NCBI RefSeq assembly: GCF_035582795.1
Contig: NC_134365.1
Span: forward strand, 81,883,635-81,947,634
Length of the DNA stretch: 64,000 nucleotides
From: Mycteria americana
Lineage: Eukaryota > Chordata > Aves > Ciconiiformes > Ciconiidae
Direction: 5' to 3'
A program made the translations under genes and the position numbers. The notes under the pieces are model-generated. The model searched no databases, was not told where the DNA came from, and saw nothing but the letters and a program-made list of their open reading frames with translations. Positions 1 to 13,914 of this stretch are shown here, one piece after another; positions within the stretch are counted from its first letter, which is position 1; each line of letters starts with the position of its first letter.

Positions 1-3000
1 ATTCTGTTAATATTAGTGCACCTCCATTAGCAACTTAAGCTGTTCCACCATATCATCCAGTTGAACATGCAACCCTAAGGAGTAAGAAGAACATTCCACT
101 TTAATAAAATTAATAGTTCTTGAGTTTCTTCCCTTTAATACTGCTCATCTTTTGGTACCTGAAGTTTATCATCATAGACAAGACGTCAGCTTAGTACCTC
201 TCTGTAGCTAGTATATAGACAAAAATTAGCTACTGTAGTTCTAAATTGAAAAACTTGTCAGTTCAATTTCTGTATAAAATGTCCAAATAAGTAACTGTTA
301 TGCTGGCAAGAAACACCAATAATAATAATAACCCAATAATAATAATAAGCCCTAACTTACCCTTATGAAAGCACATCGTGTCCAGACCTAAGCTTTGACA
401 TCAAGGTCAAAACCAGAATCTTGAAAGCAGTCATATGCTTATAATTACTCTGAACTTTACTTGTTGCTCATGTTGGTCATATTACAATCACATCATTGGA
501 AAAAGCAAAATATCTGCTTGCATTCTAGAGATAATTGTGGGAAGGACAGAAATGGGAATTTGATGGTTCCTTTGAGATAAACAGTTATAAATAATGGGCT
601 ATAGACTCCATTTACAGATAAATACAGAAGCAGGAGAACACTATACTAACTTGCTATATATATTTAGTTTCACTGAGAGCTGCTACAGTCAAAGAACCAA
701 AAGATATGCAGGCAAGTGCCCCACAGTCATTAAAAGAAACCACTAGACCCCTATATTTTTGCCTTTTAATGTTCTTTACATCAGCAGGAGTTGTATGCCA
801 AACAAAAATGGAATATCAGCCAGAATGGTGGCTCTTAACTTCTTCTATTGCATTAACAAAACACAACTACAGCATTTCTTACATGAAGCTGAGGGAAGTA
901 AAAAAAAATTGAGAAAGCAAAGTTCAAAGAGAAACAACAATAAGAGAAAATTGCAATTTTAAATTTGTCCCAATAATCTGAACTCTCTTCTTTTTGTATT
1001 ACTCATGGTGACACAGCCTTTGGTACATAGAATCTTTTCTAAAGGAAAAAACTCTTAGCTGGCCAGCCACCATTTTACAAACATGTTCTTGATCTTCTGT
1101 ACTTACCTCCCAAAGTTATAAGTTAGCAGCATTATTGATATTGCTCATATTTTTTAAGGAGCATGCACTTTTAAATTACTCAACAGTAATTCCTTGAATG
1201 AGTTTTTTTTCAACAAGCTGCCAGGAACAAGTATGTGTTTACACATGTGTGCCTCTCTGCGAAGAAGCTGTGGGAGTCAGTATGAAGGAGAAGAGGTGTA
1301 ACAAAGCAAACTTAGGGCATGTTTTCCTATGCAACTGATCCAACACCACAGTTCTCTGATGGCAAAAAGAAGCACTCTCCGTCATCCCATTCCAGTCTTG
1401 GCTAGCTGGTTAGTACTGGTTCCAGCACCATCAGACCATTTACTGACATGCTGTAACTCCTTAAGGTATCAAAAGCTACTCACTTTCTTGCTGGGCTAGA
1501 TTTCTGCCATTATAGAGTTGACTTCGCTTAGGAGGGCTACAGTGAGTGCCAGAAGCAGCACACGTTATGCAGGAGAAATGTGTGGCCAGGAAAGAAGAAG
1601 GGAAGGTGGGAGAGGGAGCCTTACCCTTTTGGTATTGATAAACTATTATGTGAGCTCTTGTGAAACCATACTCTAGGGAGGACATTCTCCTTATCTTTCC
1701 CATGCAGTCAACAGAGAGACTGACAGCATCCCCTAGGAATGATTCAGAGCAATAGCCATTATTCTCTCTGAATCACCGTTTGGAGGAGTTGTTTCCCCAT
1801 AAATCATAAGGGAGCCTGGAGAGCAGACTTTGTTGCTAGGCAAACTCTGCATTTGTGAAATGTTTTGCAGTCAAACCAGGTGGTCTGCAGTACTTGCCAG
1901 ATGATTTGCAGTGTTACTTTGCAATTATTCCATACAATTTTATATGAAATTTAACAGGTGATTATGATCCACTAGGAGCACTAAGAGAACAATAGTGGAC
2001 AGTACTTCAAGATGCTGAATGTGTATTACTAACCTGATAGAAGACCATCCACTTTTTCCTGCTAGCTTAATAAGCTGAACTGGCTCAGTGATCCAAGGAT
2101 ATCCAAGGACAACTAGAGCTGGCACAAGCAAGCTGAATGGATAAGGCGGATAAGGGGAGCAGAACTGGAGGTGGTCTGTTAAAAATGTGCTGTTAGATCA
2201 GCTCACCGCATCCCATGGGAAGTTATGGGATATAAAGATTGTTCTAACACTCATTTAACAAGTGGCCAAACCAGCACAAAGTAACCTGGAACAGCTGCAA
2301 GTTCTCACTTAAAGTTTTGTAGTGTTACACGACAAGAAAGTGGCAGCCCTGAGAACACAATCTAAGAGTCCCTCTCATGGGCCTCCCTCTTGCCTTAGAC
2401 TTGCCTCCCTTTTCAACCAGCCTGTGGTTTCTCTACTGACTGCCAGCAAGCCTTCCAGCTGTGCTAACTCCAGCGGTGATGCTGACATCCGTTCACTAAG
2501 AACTGGACTGAGACCAACAGCTCCTTTTGTATCTCCCCACAGTCATTACTTCTTCTTCACTATTGACTTGGATGAGATTCAAATCAGTTGCCTATGGGTG
2601 AAAGGTTCCTTCTCCCGTCATGAATTCCACGCTCCCTCTTTCCCCTAGCTTCCAGCTGTCATCTCCTACCCCTTCTTCCTCCCAGTGGCTCTGAGCTTCT
2701 TGACCGTTTTCAGCTGTCCTGCAGTTCCAGCTCCTCATGCCTATCCAGTCTTCTGATCTCCAAAAGCTGCTAGTCCTTGTTTCTTTGTCCTTCCTGCTTA
2801 AGTCCGTTTCTCTTTGCTCTCGAGCTAGCCTGCTTTTGCATTGCTTTTCCTCCAGTTTCAGCATCACTGGCACCAGTCTCAGTTTCTATGACAATCCAAT
2901 CTAGCCTTCTGTCTCTTGGTCCCAGGTTCTCCTCTGTCCCTGTTTCACCAGACTCAGTGTAGCCATTTGTTCTGCTTCCTCACTTCTTAGTTCAAGTGCT

Positions 3001-6000
3001 GCCCACCCAGGTTCCCTCTAAGCTTCTGGCTTTTAACTAAAAACTTCAGCTACTCAGCCAACAGCAGCTGAAAAGACCGAAATTAGAAGTCGCTGGATGT
3101 TCCAGAGAAATGGAAAAGATAGGACAGGGAGGTCGGACTGCAGTGAGTAAAAACAACACTAGGTATCTGAGGGGGAAAGGTACTATGGATACACCTTGCT
3201 TGCTGAGATATATGGCCAGTTAGCCGCAGCGCAAACCTGTGCAAACTCAGTTGGTTTTTTGCTGGGACCTGAGCCGGTGCAGCTGTGCAGCACAGGGCTC
3301 CACTGTGATGTAGACACAGCCTTAGGCTGGCACAAGATGGCCTCTATCACTCACACTCAACGAATTAACATACGACAGCAAGCAGTTACCTCTCCTCCCT
3401 GAAGACAAGTGAAACCATACTGCTCTCCCGTTATCAGTCACCACTTGTGTGTGTGAGCGCACGTGGGTGCACATACAGTGATCCTTCTCTTTCAAGAGGC
3501 TTGAGTTGCACCTTCCTACTTCTGGTTCTGTGCCTCTACAAACGCTGCAGAAAAGCCAGACCATCTCCATCCTTTGCCTACGGCAAAGGTAGCCTGCAAA
3601 GACTTGGCAGTGTAACATTCCTCACCAAAATTACATTCTAGCACTTTGAGCACAGATATTGGATTCTGGTTTTGGTTTATGATCATTGCTACCTAGTGTC
3701 TAAACAGGGGGTCAGTAACCTTATCAGGAAAACTGTCTGGCTTCAGTTCAGTTCAGACACGCACCCCCCCTCAGTTCACATGTATGTGAACACAATATTT
3801 TAGCCAAATGAACACAACATTCTAGACTATAATTGAGCCATTCCGGTTGTAATTACATATATATATGTTTCAGAAGTGTACACTCATCACATGAATAAGG
3901 CTCCACTTACAACTAAATTATTTAAATGTGTAGATTTGCCAAGTAACTTCATTACCATACATAACTCATCACCAATATATATTGTACTACTCATTCAAAA
4001 GATAAAATATGAGGATTGTACGCCAATATCTTGACATGTGGGTGTGATTTAAACAAGTGCATAGTTAAGTTTAGAAATCAAATTCAAGCCAGGAACGCTC
4101 TTCTTTTTCTGGGCTGAGGACCATATGGCAAACAGCTGGACTCTAACATATATTGATATTCAATACCTTGAAGCTCTTACATAGCCGCAAGAACTGGTTG
4201 GTTAGGATCAATGTATTGCTATTGCATGTCACAGCTGTTTCTGAAGCCCTCACCTCTTTCTAACTTGTCCTCTACTCTGTTCTTGGGGATTTCAGGAGTT
4301 AAATATTTCACAGTACTTCCAGTGAAGCTGAAAATTACCTAAGTGAGAAGGTTTTCAGGATTGGGAGGGGGGATTCTCAAGCAAACCCCCTCACCCCTTC
4401 AAACATTTTGCTCTGAAACCACAATTTTAGCCTGGAATAACTCCACTAAAACAACAGTTATTCCAGATTTAATTAGGCAAAAATAACTCCCTTTTCTAAC
4501 ACACATTATAAAGCTCCTTAAGTTTACTTCCTTAAAAGAAACTTGAAGTATCAGGCACACTACAGATGTTACATGAGACAAGACTATCCTGGTAATTTCA
4601 GAATGCAAGAGGAAGGTTACCTCCTGGAGCACCTGCTGTTCCCTCACCTTGCCTGTTTTCTGGAAAGTTAGGTTCTTTCTAGCAGAACTGGCTCCAGATC
4701 AGAACAGACTCCAGTCCCTCTTGGACAGAAACTTCGCACAGTTGGTACATGAGTTATGTGGTCTTTGTGGCATAGGAAGGACTAAGGGACAATGAAGGGA
4801 CGCTGTACATCCAGCTCCCCAGGCTACACAGATATCAGCTACATACTTGGAAGACTGGATTTGTTATGAAAATAGTCATCATCAGATCAACTCTACATAA
4901 CTTACCCCAAAACCACAGATATAACATGGGAAACTTTTTTTAAATTACAGCTTGTTCTCATTATAAAGTTAATTATATTTTAGATTAGCACTTTATTGCT
5001 TTACCAATGTTTAACTTCCATGATACTTAATGTTGTATAGTATGTTCTTTCCAAAACAGAAACTTGTTATATAAGTGAACACACCATGCAGTTATTGGGA
5101 TAATTATTAGGACAAATATACTTAGGACAAAATCCTGGCCAAAAACTATGTTTAAAAATTCTGCTTTCAAGCAATCTCAAAGAAAAAGCTTTTAAAAAGA
5201 GGTCAATTTACATATTCTTTCATTTAAGTTAGGAACCCTTGTACTGTTAAAAAAAGAAGAGTTTTCTGTTAGTACTACCAATATTTTCTCCAATTTTCTA
5301 GTATGGCAGGCACATGTGTGTGGTGGTTTTTTTTTTTATTTCAATGCCCATTGCAGAATATAAGTACATATTAAAGGTCAACCTTAGTCTGAGATAAAAG
5401 CAACACAGATGATGAAACAAATGCATTTTAGCGAGATTCTAACCTTAGGATTTTAGCAATCCTAACCTCAAATAGGCTTAAATCATGACTATTCACATAT
5501 TTAAATCTACACAAATTACATCTGTTTAAGCCTTAGGAATTATTATATACTATAAGCATAGTCCTTGAAAGAGGCCCTATCCTTTTACTTGGCAAAATTT
5601 CATTAATCAAAAAATCCATATATGATTTTGAGGGTGAAAGGAAGCAAATAGTAATAAGAACATCTATTTTATGCCAGATAAAAGCACTATGATTCATTCT
5701 TATAATTACCGTATCTTTCTCTGGGCAGTTCCTGACTGCAGTAACTGATAACAGTTTTTCCAAAATGCAGTCAGGCCATAGAAAAGTTCATCTGAGACAA
5801 ACAGAATAATTTCAAAACTCTGCATTTCTTCAGGACATATGCTAATTTTATAATAAAAGCAAGGACTTTTGGCTCAGTTTGCATTCATTATAGCCAGTAA
5901 AACTTCCACTTGCCTCAGTGAGAGCACAATTGGACCCTTTCTACAGCTAAGATGACAAATTATCATTCTTTTAAGCAGCATTCAAAATAGTAATTGAGGT

Positions 6001-6652
6001 CCTGCTAAATTTGACAGATAACATAAGCATCTCAAAGAAAATAGTAGGAGCTGTATTAATATATTAACCACTGTTTTACAAGGCTAAATGGAAGCCTTAA
6101 TTTCCTCCTTGCATGTACTACATACATGGCATAATGAAAAACTTTTTGCTAAATTTGTACTCACGTGTTCGTGACTGTAAATTAATTCAAATTAGTGATG
6201 TTATGATTATATGTTTGTCCAACAAATTACTTGTTTTGGCACTTCGGCATGAGCAAAACGGACTTACAAAAATGTGACGTATCTGATCACAGCTGAACCT
6301 TCCACATCTCATGCTAAAAACTGCAGTGTCTGAAGCTGGAACAATGTAAAGCAGCTAAGGCAGCAATAAAAACTGCCATGAGCATATAGGACTTCCCCTC
6401 AGAAATATCAAATATATAGTGTCCATCTTTGAAGACAAATATCAAGTGAAGAATAAAAAGCCCTCCTCTGGAAATGTTAATGGATATAGTGGCTGATCTT
6501 TTGAAAAACTGGCTTCTCCATTGCTTTCAATGGGATTACTCATGCAACAGGTTTTCAGCCCAGGAGCTCAAGTACTATGATTTCTGGCTGATTAAGTAGA
6601 CAGTTTCAGATTTTTCTTACACCAAAGATTATGTGAAAATGTAGGTACTTAC
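1..6652 (-). other. Intron 1 of the KCNQ1-like gene (continues off the left edge)
   Basis: This stretch lies downstream, on the minus strand, of the donor GTAAGTA that begins at 6652. It is AT-rich. I looked for the S1-S2 hydrophobic segments expected in exon 2 of a KCNQ1-type gene and saw none, so exon 2 should lie left of base 1. A pyrimidine-rich, more GC-rich patch sits near 2400-3000 and a weakly GC-rich patch near 3170-3350. The open frames here are short, show no family motifs and look like chance. Confidence 0.6.
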
Positions 6653-7035
6653 ACAGTAAAATGATAGATAAAACACTTCCATCCACTGGGCCTCTCCAGG
6701 AAGTTGTAGACGGCTCCCTGCGTACTAGTTTTAGTTAAATAATGGCTATGGAAACACTTTGTTGTACAGGCCCTGCGGACTTCGCTTTCTGTCAAGGCTG
6801 CAGCCTTTGTGCCTTCCTCAGGGTTACGGGGAATCCCGGATCCATTATTCACCAGGGTTTCTGGGTCCAGCGCCACTGAAGAATACCGCATATTGCTTAG
6901 GTTCCCCCTGACTTCCAGCAATGCTGCAGATTTCCTATTTCCATTCAGACTGCTAAGCTGGGAAGCAGAGCCTTGAACTTGGCCACAGCGGTTATACATC
7001 GGGTGTCCAACAGTTTCTCCACTGTCAGAAGACAT
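6653..7035 (-). CDS. KCNQ1-like voltage-gated K+ channel, first coding exon (partial gene)
   Basis: This exon encodes the cytoplasmic N-terminus, up to the start of S1, of a KQT-family (Kv7) potassium channel alpha subunit. It has 127 full codons plus GT. The last part reads [17 protein letters not shown] then IYHFT, which closely matches the KCNQ1 pre-S1 motif (YNFLERPTGWKCFVYHFAV). KCNQ2-5 instead have YNVLERPRGWAF, so this is KCNQ1-type. The exon ends ACT GT|GTAAGTA, a phase-2 junction inside a Val codon, matching human KCNQ1 exon 1 in phase and nearly in length (about 128 codons). I chose the ATG at 7035 (A at -3); the frame stays open five codons further but only to a GTG. The first 90 or so residues are Ser/Asn/Glu-rich and unlike the Pro/Ala-rich human N-terminus. 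In-frame TAA follows directly in the intron. Channel core exons lie outside the window. The neighbours argue for a KCNQ1 paralogue rather than the KCNQ1 locus itself, but a rearranged KCNQ1 is not excluded. Confidence 0.87.
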
Positions 7036-10000
7036 TCTGTAAAGACGCACGGGTATTACTAACCCTGATCAATATTTAAAATGATGAAGAAGGTATTGTA
7101 TGTCCTTCCTGCCCAGGGTGTTCTGCAGCAGCTGATAGGATGACTTTCTGCTGTTATCACGGAGCTTCTCTGTGACAAGTGTGAGCTGTCAGCTGTCACC
7201 TACTGTCACTCACAGGCTCTGAAATGAAATCAGAAAAATGTATTAGACAATGACACATGCTAGACACCAGAAGTAACAGGAGGCTGGGAAAGGAAAGAGG
7301 TTAAGATTTCTGGAGGAAGAAAGAAAATTATGATTCAAAGTTACATTTGTTAAGAAGGAAGCCTAAAACTATTTAAATAGTGCAACACTAGTACAGCAGC
7401 AGAGTTGTCTTGAGAGCTGATCCTATTATATTATTTTAAGCTGAGCAGTTCTTGAATTGTCCTGATTAGAGGTGGAACTGTGAAAATTTCCTGGAATTTA
7501 TAAACTTGCTGTTGCCTGAAACACACTAGACTGAGGTTTTGAACTTCAACACCTCCACCTCAAGAGATCTTATCTAGAGTGTCAATGTTACAGAAAGATT
7601 TTAAGACTTGAATAAATTATTGCAGTCACCTAATGGCATCTGATCTTGCAGTCCACGGTACTCAGGAACAATTTTTTCTCAAGTGTAAAAAGGAGGATGC
7701 CATTAATGGTAACTGTTACTGGGAGGTTAATATTGTTACAAGGGAGAAGATCAAAGACTCCTGGCCCGATGCTTGATTTTCTTCAAGCCATTTAATGCTT
7801 GCTGCTAACTTTGCTGCTCTCAAGCAAGGACCTAGAGAAAATAGAATAGAAAATAAGGCTCTTATATTTCTGCCATGAAATATGTATTTCATGGGGCAGA
7901 CTTAAATTGCTGCTAATACACAGGTACTTGGCAGCAATATTAATTATTTTGTGAGACTGAGAGCAGCTGTCTTTCTGAAGTGCATTTTTTGTACTGCCTC
8001 ATTTCTTACACACTACCATGAAAAGCTTCCTTATTTAAAATGCTTAGCTAAAATGAAAATACGAAAACATTATGAAAATATGAGAATATTAAAAGTATCA
8101 TGAGAGGTGACTTTAACTTCAAAGCACTGCTGATTTTAATTGTCAAAATTATGTCTGTAATGTCATATTGTAATGTACTGTGTTGTCCGCAATATAAATC
8201 CCACATGCCTAGGAGCTGCAGCTGACTGCCCCTCTGTCAGAAGAGACTCACACCCACATTTAGAGTTATTTTAGCCTCAGCAGAATAGAGTAATTTAGAG
8301 AGGGAGAGTTTCAGCCTTTACCCCCTCTTTCTAAATAAAGCTTATTTTTTGGTGTTGCTTAAAGATCCTCATGTGCAGCAGACAAACTACCATTGTAGTA
8401 CATCTGAACAGAGCCCTCAAAGTTATTCCACAACATATTTACATGGAGTAGTGGACTTGTTACAATGTGCTCATTTCTTAACACCGGTCATAGTAGGGTG
8501 GACTGATGCATTTCTACATTAGTCCTATAGCAGGTAGAGAAAGACTTCCTTTCCCTCATCAGTTCTCTTAAGACTGAAAAGCTATAGGGACCAAACAATA
8601 AAGTTAAAACACAAAACCCTTCATCCAAGCCAATCTACAAAAAGAACACAAGAAACACCTGCCAGAAGTACACTCCCTCCATATCATTCATTTTAGGGTG
8701 CTGAGGCTACCTAAACAAGTGCTTGCAGCAAGAGTTGGCTACCCAGCAGCTGCAAACAAAGCTACCTGAAACACATTTGCTAGCCTGCTTAATCAAAACA
8801 GGGGATCCTACACAGCCAGACGTAAAGCACAGAAAAACCTGAAACCAGCTGGCAAACAGTACCTACTTTCTCTTGTGGCATGTCCTTCTCCTTCTCTTTG
8901 CTGCTCCCTCAGCTCCATACAGCAGACTCCCTGGATAGGTGCAGGGAAAGGAGCTGCTGCCTGGGTCTGCCCCCAGCTTATCAAGTCCCACCCTGAGTAA
9001 GGCAGGGTCCCTCCCTTTTATCTGCCTTATATGGCTGCCCTTGCAAAAGGCAGAAAAAGAACTGGGGAACAGTTTTGATGATTTCAGAGAGGAGTTACTT
9101 GTGCTTCTTCCTGTTGTCAAAACCAGCAATCACAAGCAACAGCTTCATTTTGCTGAGGATCATCCCCCTTTCTCTCACAGTCCTTTTCTTATCTGCATAC
9201 ACTTAACTGCAATGGGTGAAGAGTGGCATTTCCTTACTTCACATCTTTTAAAAATTTGAATTAGGTGTTGCTTGTAGCTAGCTGGAGGCTCTGCAGCAGG
9301 CTTTCATATTGAGTAAGTCTAAACAGGCAGCTTCAGTTGTTTGGTTTTTTCCATCGAAGTTTTGGCAAAACCAAAAGCAGCACTTCATTATGTTACACTA
9401 AGCAATGGAAAATCAGAGTTCACTATTGTTTTTGCCTTTCTGAACTACTGCTCTTTTTTTTTACTAATTTGGGGAGGAAGAGAATCGCAAACATAACCAT
9501 TCCAGCATCAAATTAATCATTTTATTGTTGAACTTTCTAATCAGGAAGGAGAAAGTCAATACTACTATTTCTCTGTTTTTCTCCTTTTTGTAACAGAAAA
9601 TAGACTATTGTCTGAAATGCCAGCATTCTGAACATGAGTTGTTTCCCACTTTTCCACAGTCATGTGGCCGAGAAGGAAACAGAGGTAACCATTTCATCTT
9701 TTGTTCTGGCAGTGGGGGAATGTTGCCTTTTTATATGGTCTTCAACTTTTATCATAGTTGTTCATGGGGCTGAGACCTCTCATTCCTTGGAAAGATTATC
9801 CCAGAAAGTTACTTTCGTAGTTTCCCAGTTACGTTTCCACACCATTGAAAAAAATTCCTCTTAGTTCCTTTATTTTTCTGATAAATATAGTCTGATCAGT
9901 CCTACATTTTTAATTCTCTAAAAATCAGCCCCTCCAGAACACTGTCCTTGGATGCCGTGTGACTCTCTGTTTAGACTGTACACAGAATTGAATACAGTAT

Positions 10001-10557
10001 TCCAGATAGTGCTGTAGGTGAACCATTGAGAAGGAATAATACCTGGCTGGGGCCATAGAACTCCTTCTCCAGGATTTTGCTCATGCTTCTTCCTTGAAAT
10101 GCCTTCTGCATCAATTAATACCTTCTCTGCTGTATTAGTTTTTCCAGACAGTAATTTCCTAAATGCAAAAATTGTTGTCTGTTCTCACCTCTGACCTCTC
10201 CTCAATATAATTGTTCAAGCTCTAAATAACTAGCTGAAGTATGTAGGAAAAAAGCATTTCCAAAAAAAATTTAGCAATAATTATCTTGGATATTCTAAGG
10301 TTTAAAATCAGTTTACTTTGAGGGAAAAGTAGTACCCAGCTTTATTGCAAACATAGAAATGCAACATAATAGCAGCAGGTCTGAAACCACTGCAGAAACA
10401 GAACCCATAGCATCTGACTCCTATTTCTTGATCAAGGAAAAGATAATGATTTATTGTTAAGATTTTATTAGACTGAACTGTGGAAGACATGAGCTCATTC
10501 CTTCACACACGCACCCCCCAATGTAGTATATCACATCCTTGGGTCTAACCCTCAAAA

Positions 10558-10619
10558 GGCAATTAGTCACCTAACTAGTTTATGACTAGGCAATTAGTTG
10601 CCTAACTAATTTATGACTT
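10558..10619. repeat. Imperfect 31-bp direct tandem duplication
   Basis: Two adjacent 31-base units begin GGCAATTAGT and end TTATGACT(A/T). They differ at a handful of positions, for example CAC versus TGC and CTAGTT versus CTAATT. Confidence 0.85.
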
Positions 10620-12879
10620 ACGCGAAATGGAAATGCATGATTTCAGGAATGTCTAATGTCACTGGTAAAATCATATACGTATATAACGCCCTGCAACTGT
10701 ATATATACAGAAGTGTGGCTTTTATGACTGGGCTCACTCCTCATCTCATGTTTAATCTTGATGTGCCTGATGCAGCCCACATGCTCAGAGCCTATCTACC
10801 CCACACTGACAGCACTGTATTTAGCACTAGGCACAGCAAGGATGATAATTTATAACCAAAAGACCAGAATAGGGAGGCACAGGGAAACGTCTGGTTTTCA
10901 GATGCAGATTTGAACCCTTTTTGACAGAAACACTTCCCAGGAGACTACCCTAAAAACAGGACCAAACCCATTTTCCATTGATAGCACCATCACTGTCTCC
11001 TCCAGGGGTTGTATTTTAGAAGAAAAGAGTTAATCAATCATGCAAGAAACATAAAGGAATAATATGGAACCCACATGCTAAAAAGATTTTGGATGGTAAA
11101 TAACGGATGAGACTTGAGAAACATTCCTGTGCTCCTCTGTTCATTTCAAATTCCATTCTCAGGACCTAAGCTTTCTGCATGCAGTGCTCTTAAACATCAC
11201 TTTGGGTTTGTGAATTCCACTTCCAGAACCGGGTGCCTAAAAGTTAGACCCTGCTGAGTGCCATGTACTGTTCTGGCTTAGCTACAGAATCTTTTTTTAG
11301 CAATAATCATGCTGGGGCACAAATTCACCATGCTATGTGGCTTGAACTGGTTGTGCCCAGGCTGCCTGTAAGGGGCAAAATGCCAATCCCTGCTTCCTGC
11401 TTGAGCTTCCCAGCCTGGTGACCCAACGGTCTTACAAGGGACTGTAAACCAAAGCTTACTGTGGGTAATTACGGATCTTGGAACAGGGTATAGGCTTGAG
11501 CCCCAAGTTCACACTAACAGTACTCTCTGCACTTTTTTTTTTGAGCTGCAGGCTGAAGATGTGGTAATACCTTTCTTGCAAATATGTTATAGTTCAGTTG
11601 CCTGTAGAGCAGTTTGCAATCCATGTAACGTACACTGTGTATACCATTATTCTTCTTTGCAAGGACATGCTGAAGATAAATTAAGATTATCAGGACTTGT
11701 GTACTATGATACTGGACAGCAGATTATGACACTGGGCTTCCACTCACTCCCAAAAGCTTGACATGTAAAATATATTGTAGCATTTTATTACATGGGGAAT
11801 GAGCTGAAGTGCTAATTGCCTTTTACGCATGTAGGCACTGATCCATTATTTTAGTATTAATATAGATAGTCTACAAGGTTGACTGCTTGACCCAGAGTAG
11901 CACCTAACAATTCCGTAAATCTCTCAATTCCATGATGGAACTGCTGTAGGAACTTAAGATTGACTCCTTCAGTCATGCAGATTTTTTCTCTCTGTTCAAA
12001 ATGAAAAGAAAATGTGTTACTGGACAGAAAATGCAATTTCCTCAAGAAATGCCTGAAATTAGTAACAGCTGTGATGTGAAGAAAATGTCAGTCTCCTATA
12101 AACTAAGCTAGATCTTATACTTTAAAACATGGTTGTTATGCTGACTCTAATTAAATAAATTCTATCCACCTGGTGGAAATATTAATTAATTCACGTGATC
12201 ATTATAGGCAGAACTAGTAGCAACTTCCAGATCAGTTTGTGTGTCCCCACCAAACCCATTCTTTTCATTTTTTGAAATTTCATCAAAAGTGCAAGCATAT
12301 GGACTGAATTTTTTTTTCGGAAGTCTCTGTCTAATTCTGGTTTTGACTGGTTAAAAAGCTGTCCAGCAACCTTTGACCATAAAGACAGGGAAAAATAGCT
12401 AGCTCTTTTAAAATAAAACACACTGGCAACAGACATATAGCAATCCCAAACTGAAAACAACTATACAATATTTCACCTTTTGCTTATTCTGTTGCATTCA
12501 TCTTTTCTGTTACCCCAACCAATCACCGTATCCAGGCAAACTCTGCTGTTTTGTGCAATGAAAAGGGAAGAAGTGCTGGCTGCAGTGGCAGGTACAATAA
12601 TGCTATTAAATGTTCCACGCTAAAGCACTGGGCAACGTGGCGAAGATGCAACCCAAAGGAAAGGGTGAGAAGGATATCCATGTAAAGTATCCATTGACAA
12701 AAAGAGTGCCTTCATTTGAAGGATGCAGATTTCGGTCTGGAAATAATAAGAACACTGTATAGCCCCAATGGTATTGCCCACAGGCACAGTTCCTGTGGCT
12801 GTCCTTGGCCTGTAGGAATGACGAGAGGGGGAAAGCGTAAGGGCTTGTGCTTGAAAGCACACTTTGATTTATTCCCTTC

Positions 12880-12995
12880 CAGAGCACGCTCAAGGGCGTG
12901 CACTGGGTTCAGCACCCTGGAGAGTGCAAAGAGATCCCGCCCAGCGAGCCCCCACCTCCCCTCCCCAGCCCCTGCACGCTCCGAAAACTACACGT
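12880..12995. other. Small GC-rich, CpG-containing pocket
   Basis: A run of about 110 bases rich in C and G with several CpGs stands out from AT-rich flanks. It could be a minor promoter or 5' exon, possibly for the minus-strand KCNQ1-like gene, but no start site, splice pair or protein motif supports that. Confidence 0.3.
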
Positions 12996-13914
12996 AGCCA
13001 CCAGCAGTTAACTACGAGGGAACCTTAATCGTGTTAAACTCCCACAGAAACGTACAAAGCGTTTGATGTGCACAGGAGCTCCCAGATCACGCCCCCCACA
13101 AGCGAGCAAGGTGCATGTGTAAGGTTTTCTTTGGTTATTCCTGGTAAAAGAAGGGAATTCCTGTTCCCAAAATGGTTCTTCAGATTAGGTTGCTTGGGAA
13201 AGTGGGCCAGCATCTGGATTAACACTTGCAAGCTCCCTCCTTATTTCTATTTACTCTCAAATCAGTGATTTACATCATTAAAGAGCTATGGGCTAGAGTG
13301 TCCTTATACAAGGTGGGTGCCTCTGTGGGATGTTGAATGTCACTACAGGAAGCATCTCCGATGCAAAGAAACGTGTGTGTGAACGGGGTATAAAGACAGC
13401 ATGGGACAGCACAGGTAGCAGCATTGTGAGTAAAGGAGAACAGTGCTCCCAAATGTTGACCCTGTAAAATGCTTAAATGTTTTGTGTGACTCGTTATTTC
13501 TAAACATAGCACCATTTATGAATACTAAAAACTGAAATGGAAATTCTGAAAACTTGTTCTTTGAATTGGTGCTATCTGGTGGTCATTCAGGGCTATGTGT
13601 GAAATCATCACTTTGTCAGCGAGGTCAGGCAGAAGATGGACATGAGCCATTCCGATCAGGGGAGACCCCCCCATCTCTTCAGGCAGTATCAGGCAGTCTG
13701 CTCCCTGCCCCCCACAATCAGCCACAACAGGCAACTGCCTGTTCCACTTAGCTTTCAACCAAATTTAGTAACAATAAATCCATTCAAAGGCCAGCTGGGG
13801 CACCTATGGTAGCAGTGCACAATGCCTTACAAGGTCTCTGTCCAGGAAGAGCAGATACAAACTGTTAAGCTTTTCACTCACCACGATGAAACCCAGGAAC
13901 AAAATGTCACGTGT

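Noticed and set aside
6649-7050. Longer start for the KCNQ1-like exon at 7050
   Set aside because: The codon at 7050 is GTG; the first ATG is at 7035, so the extra five codons are not counted.
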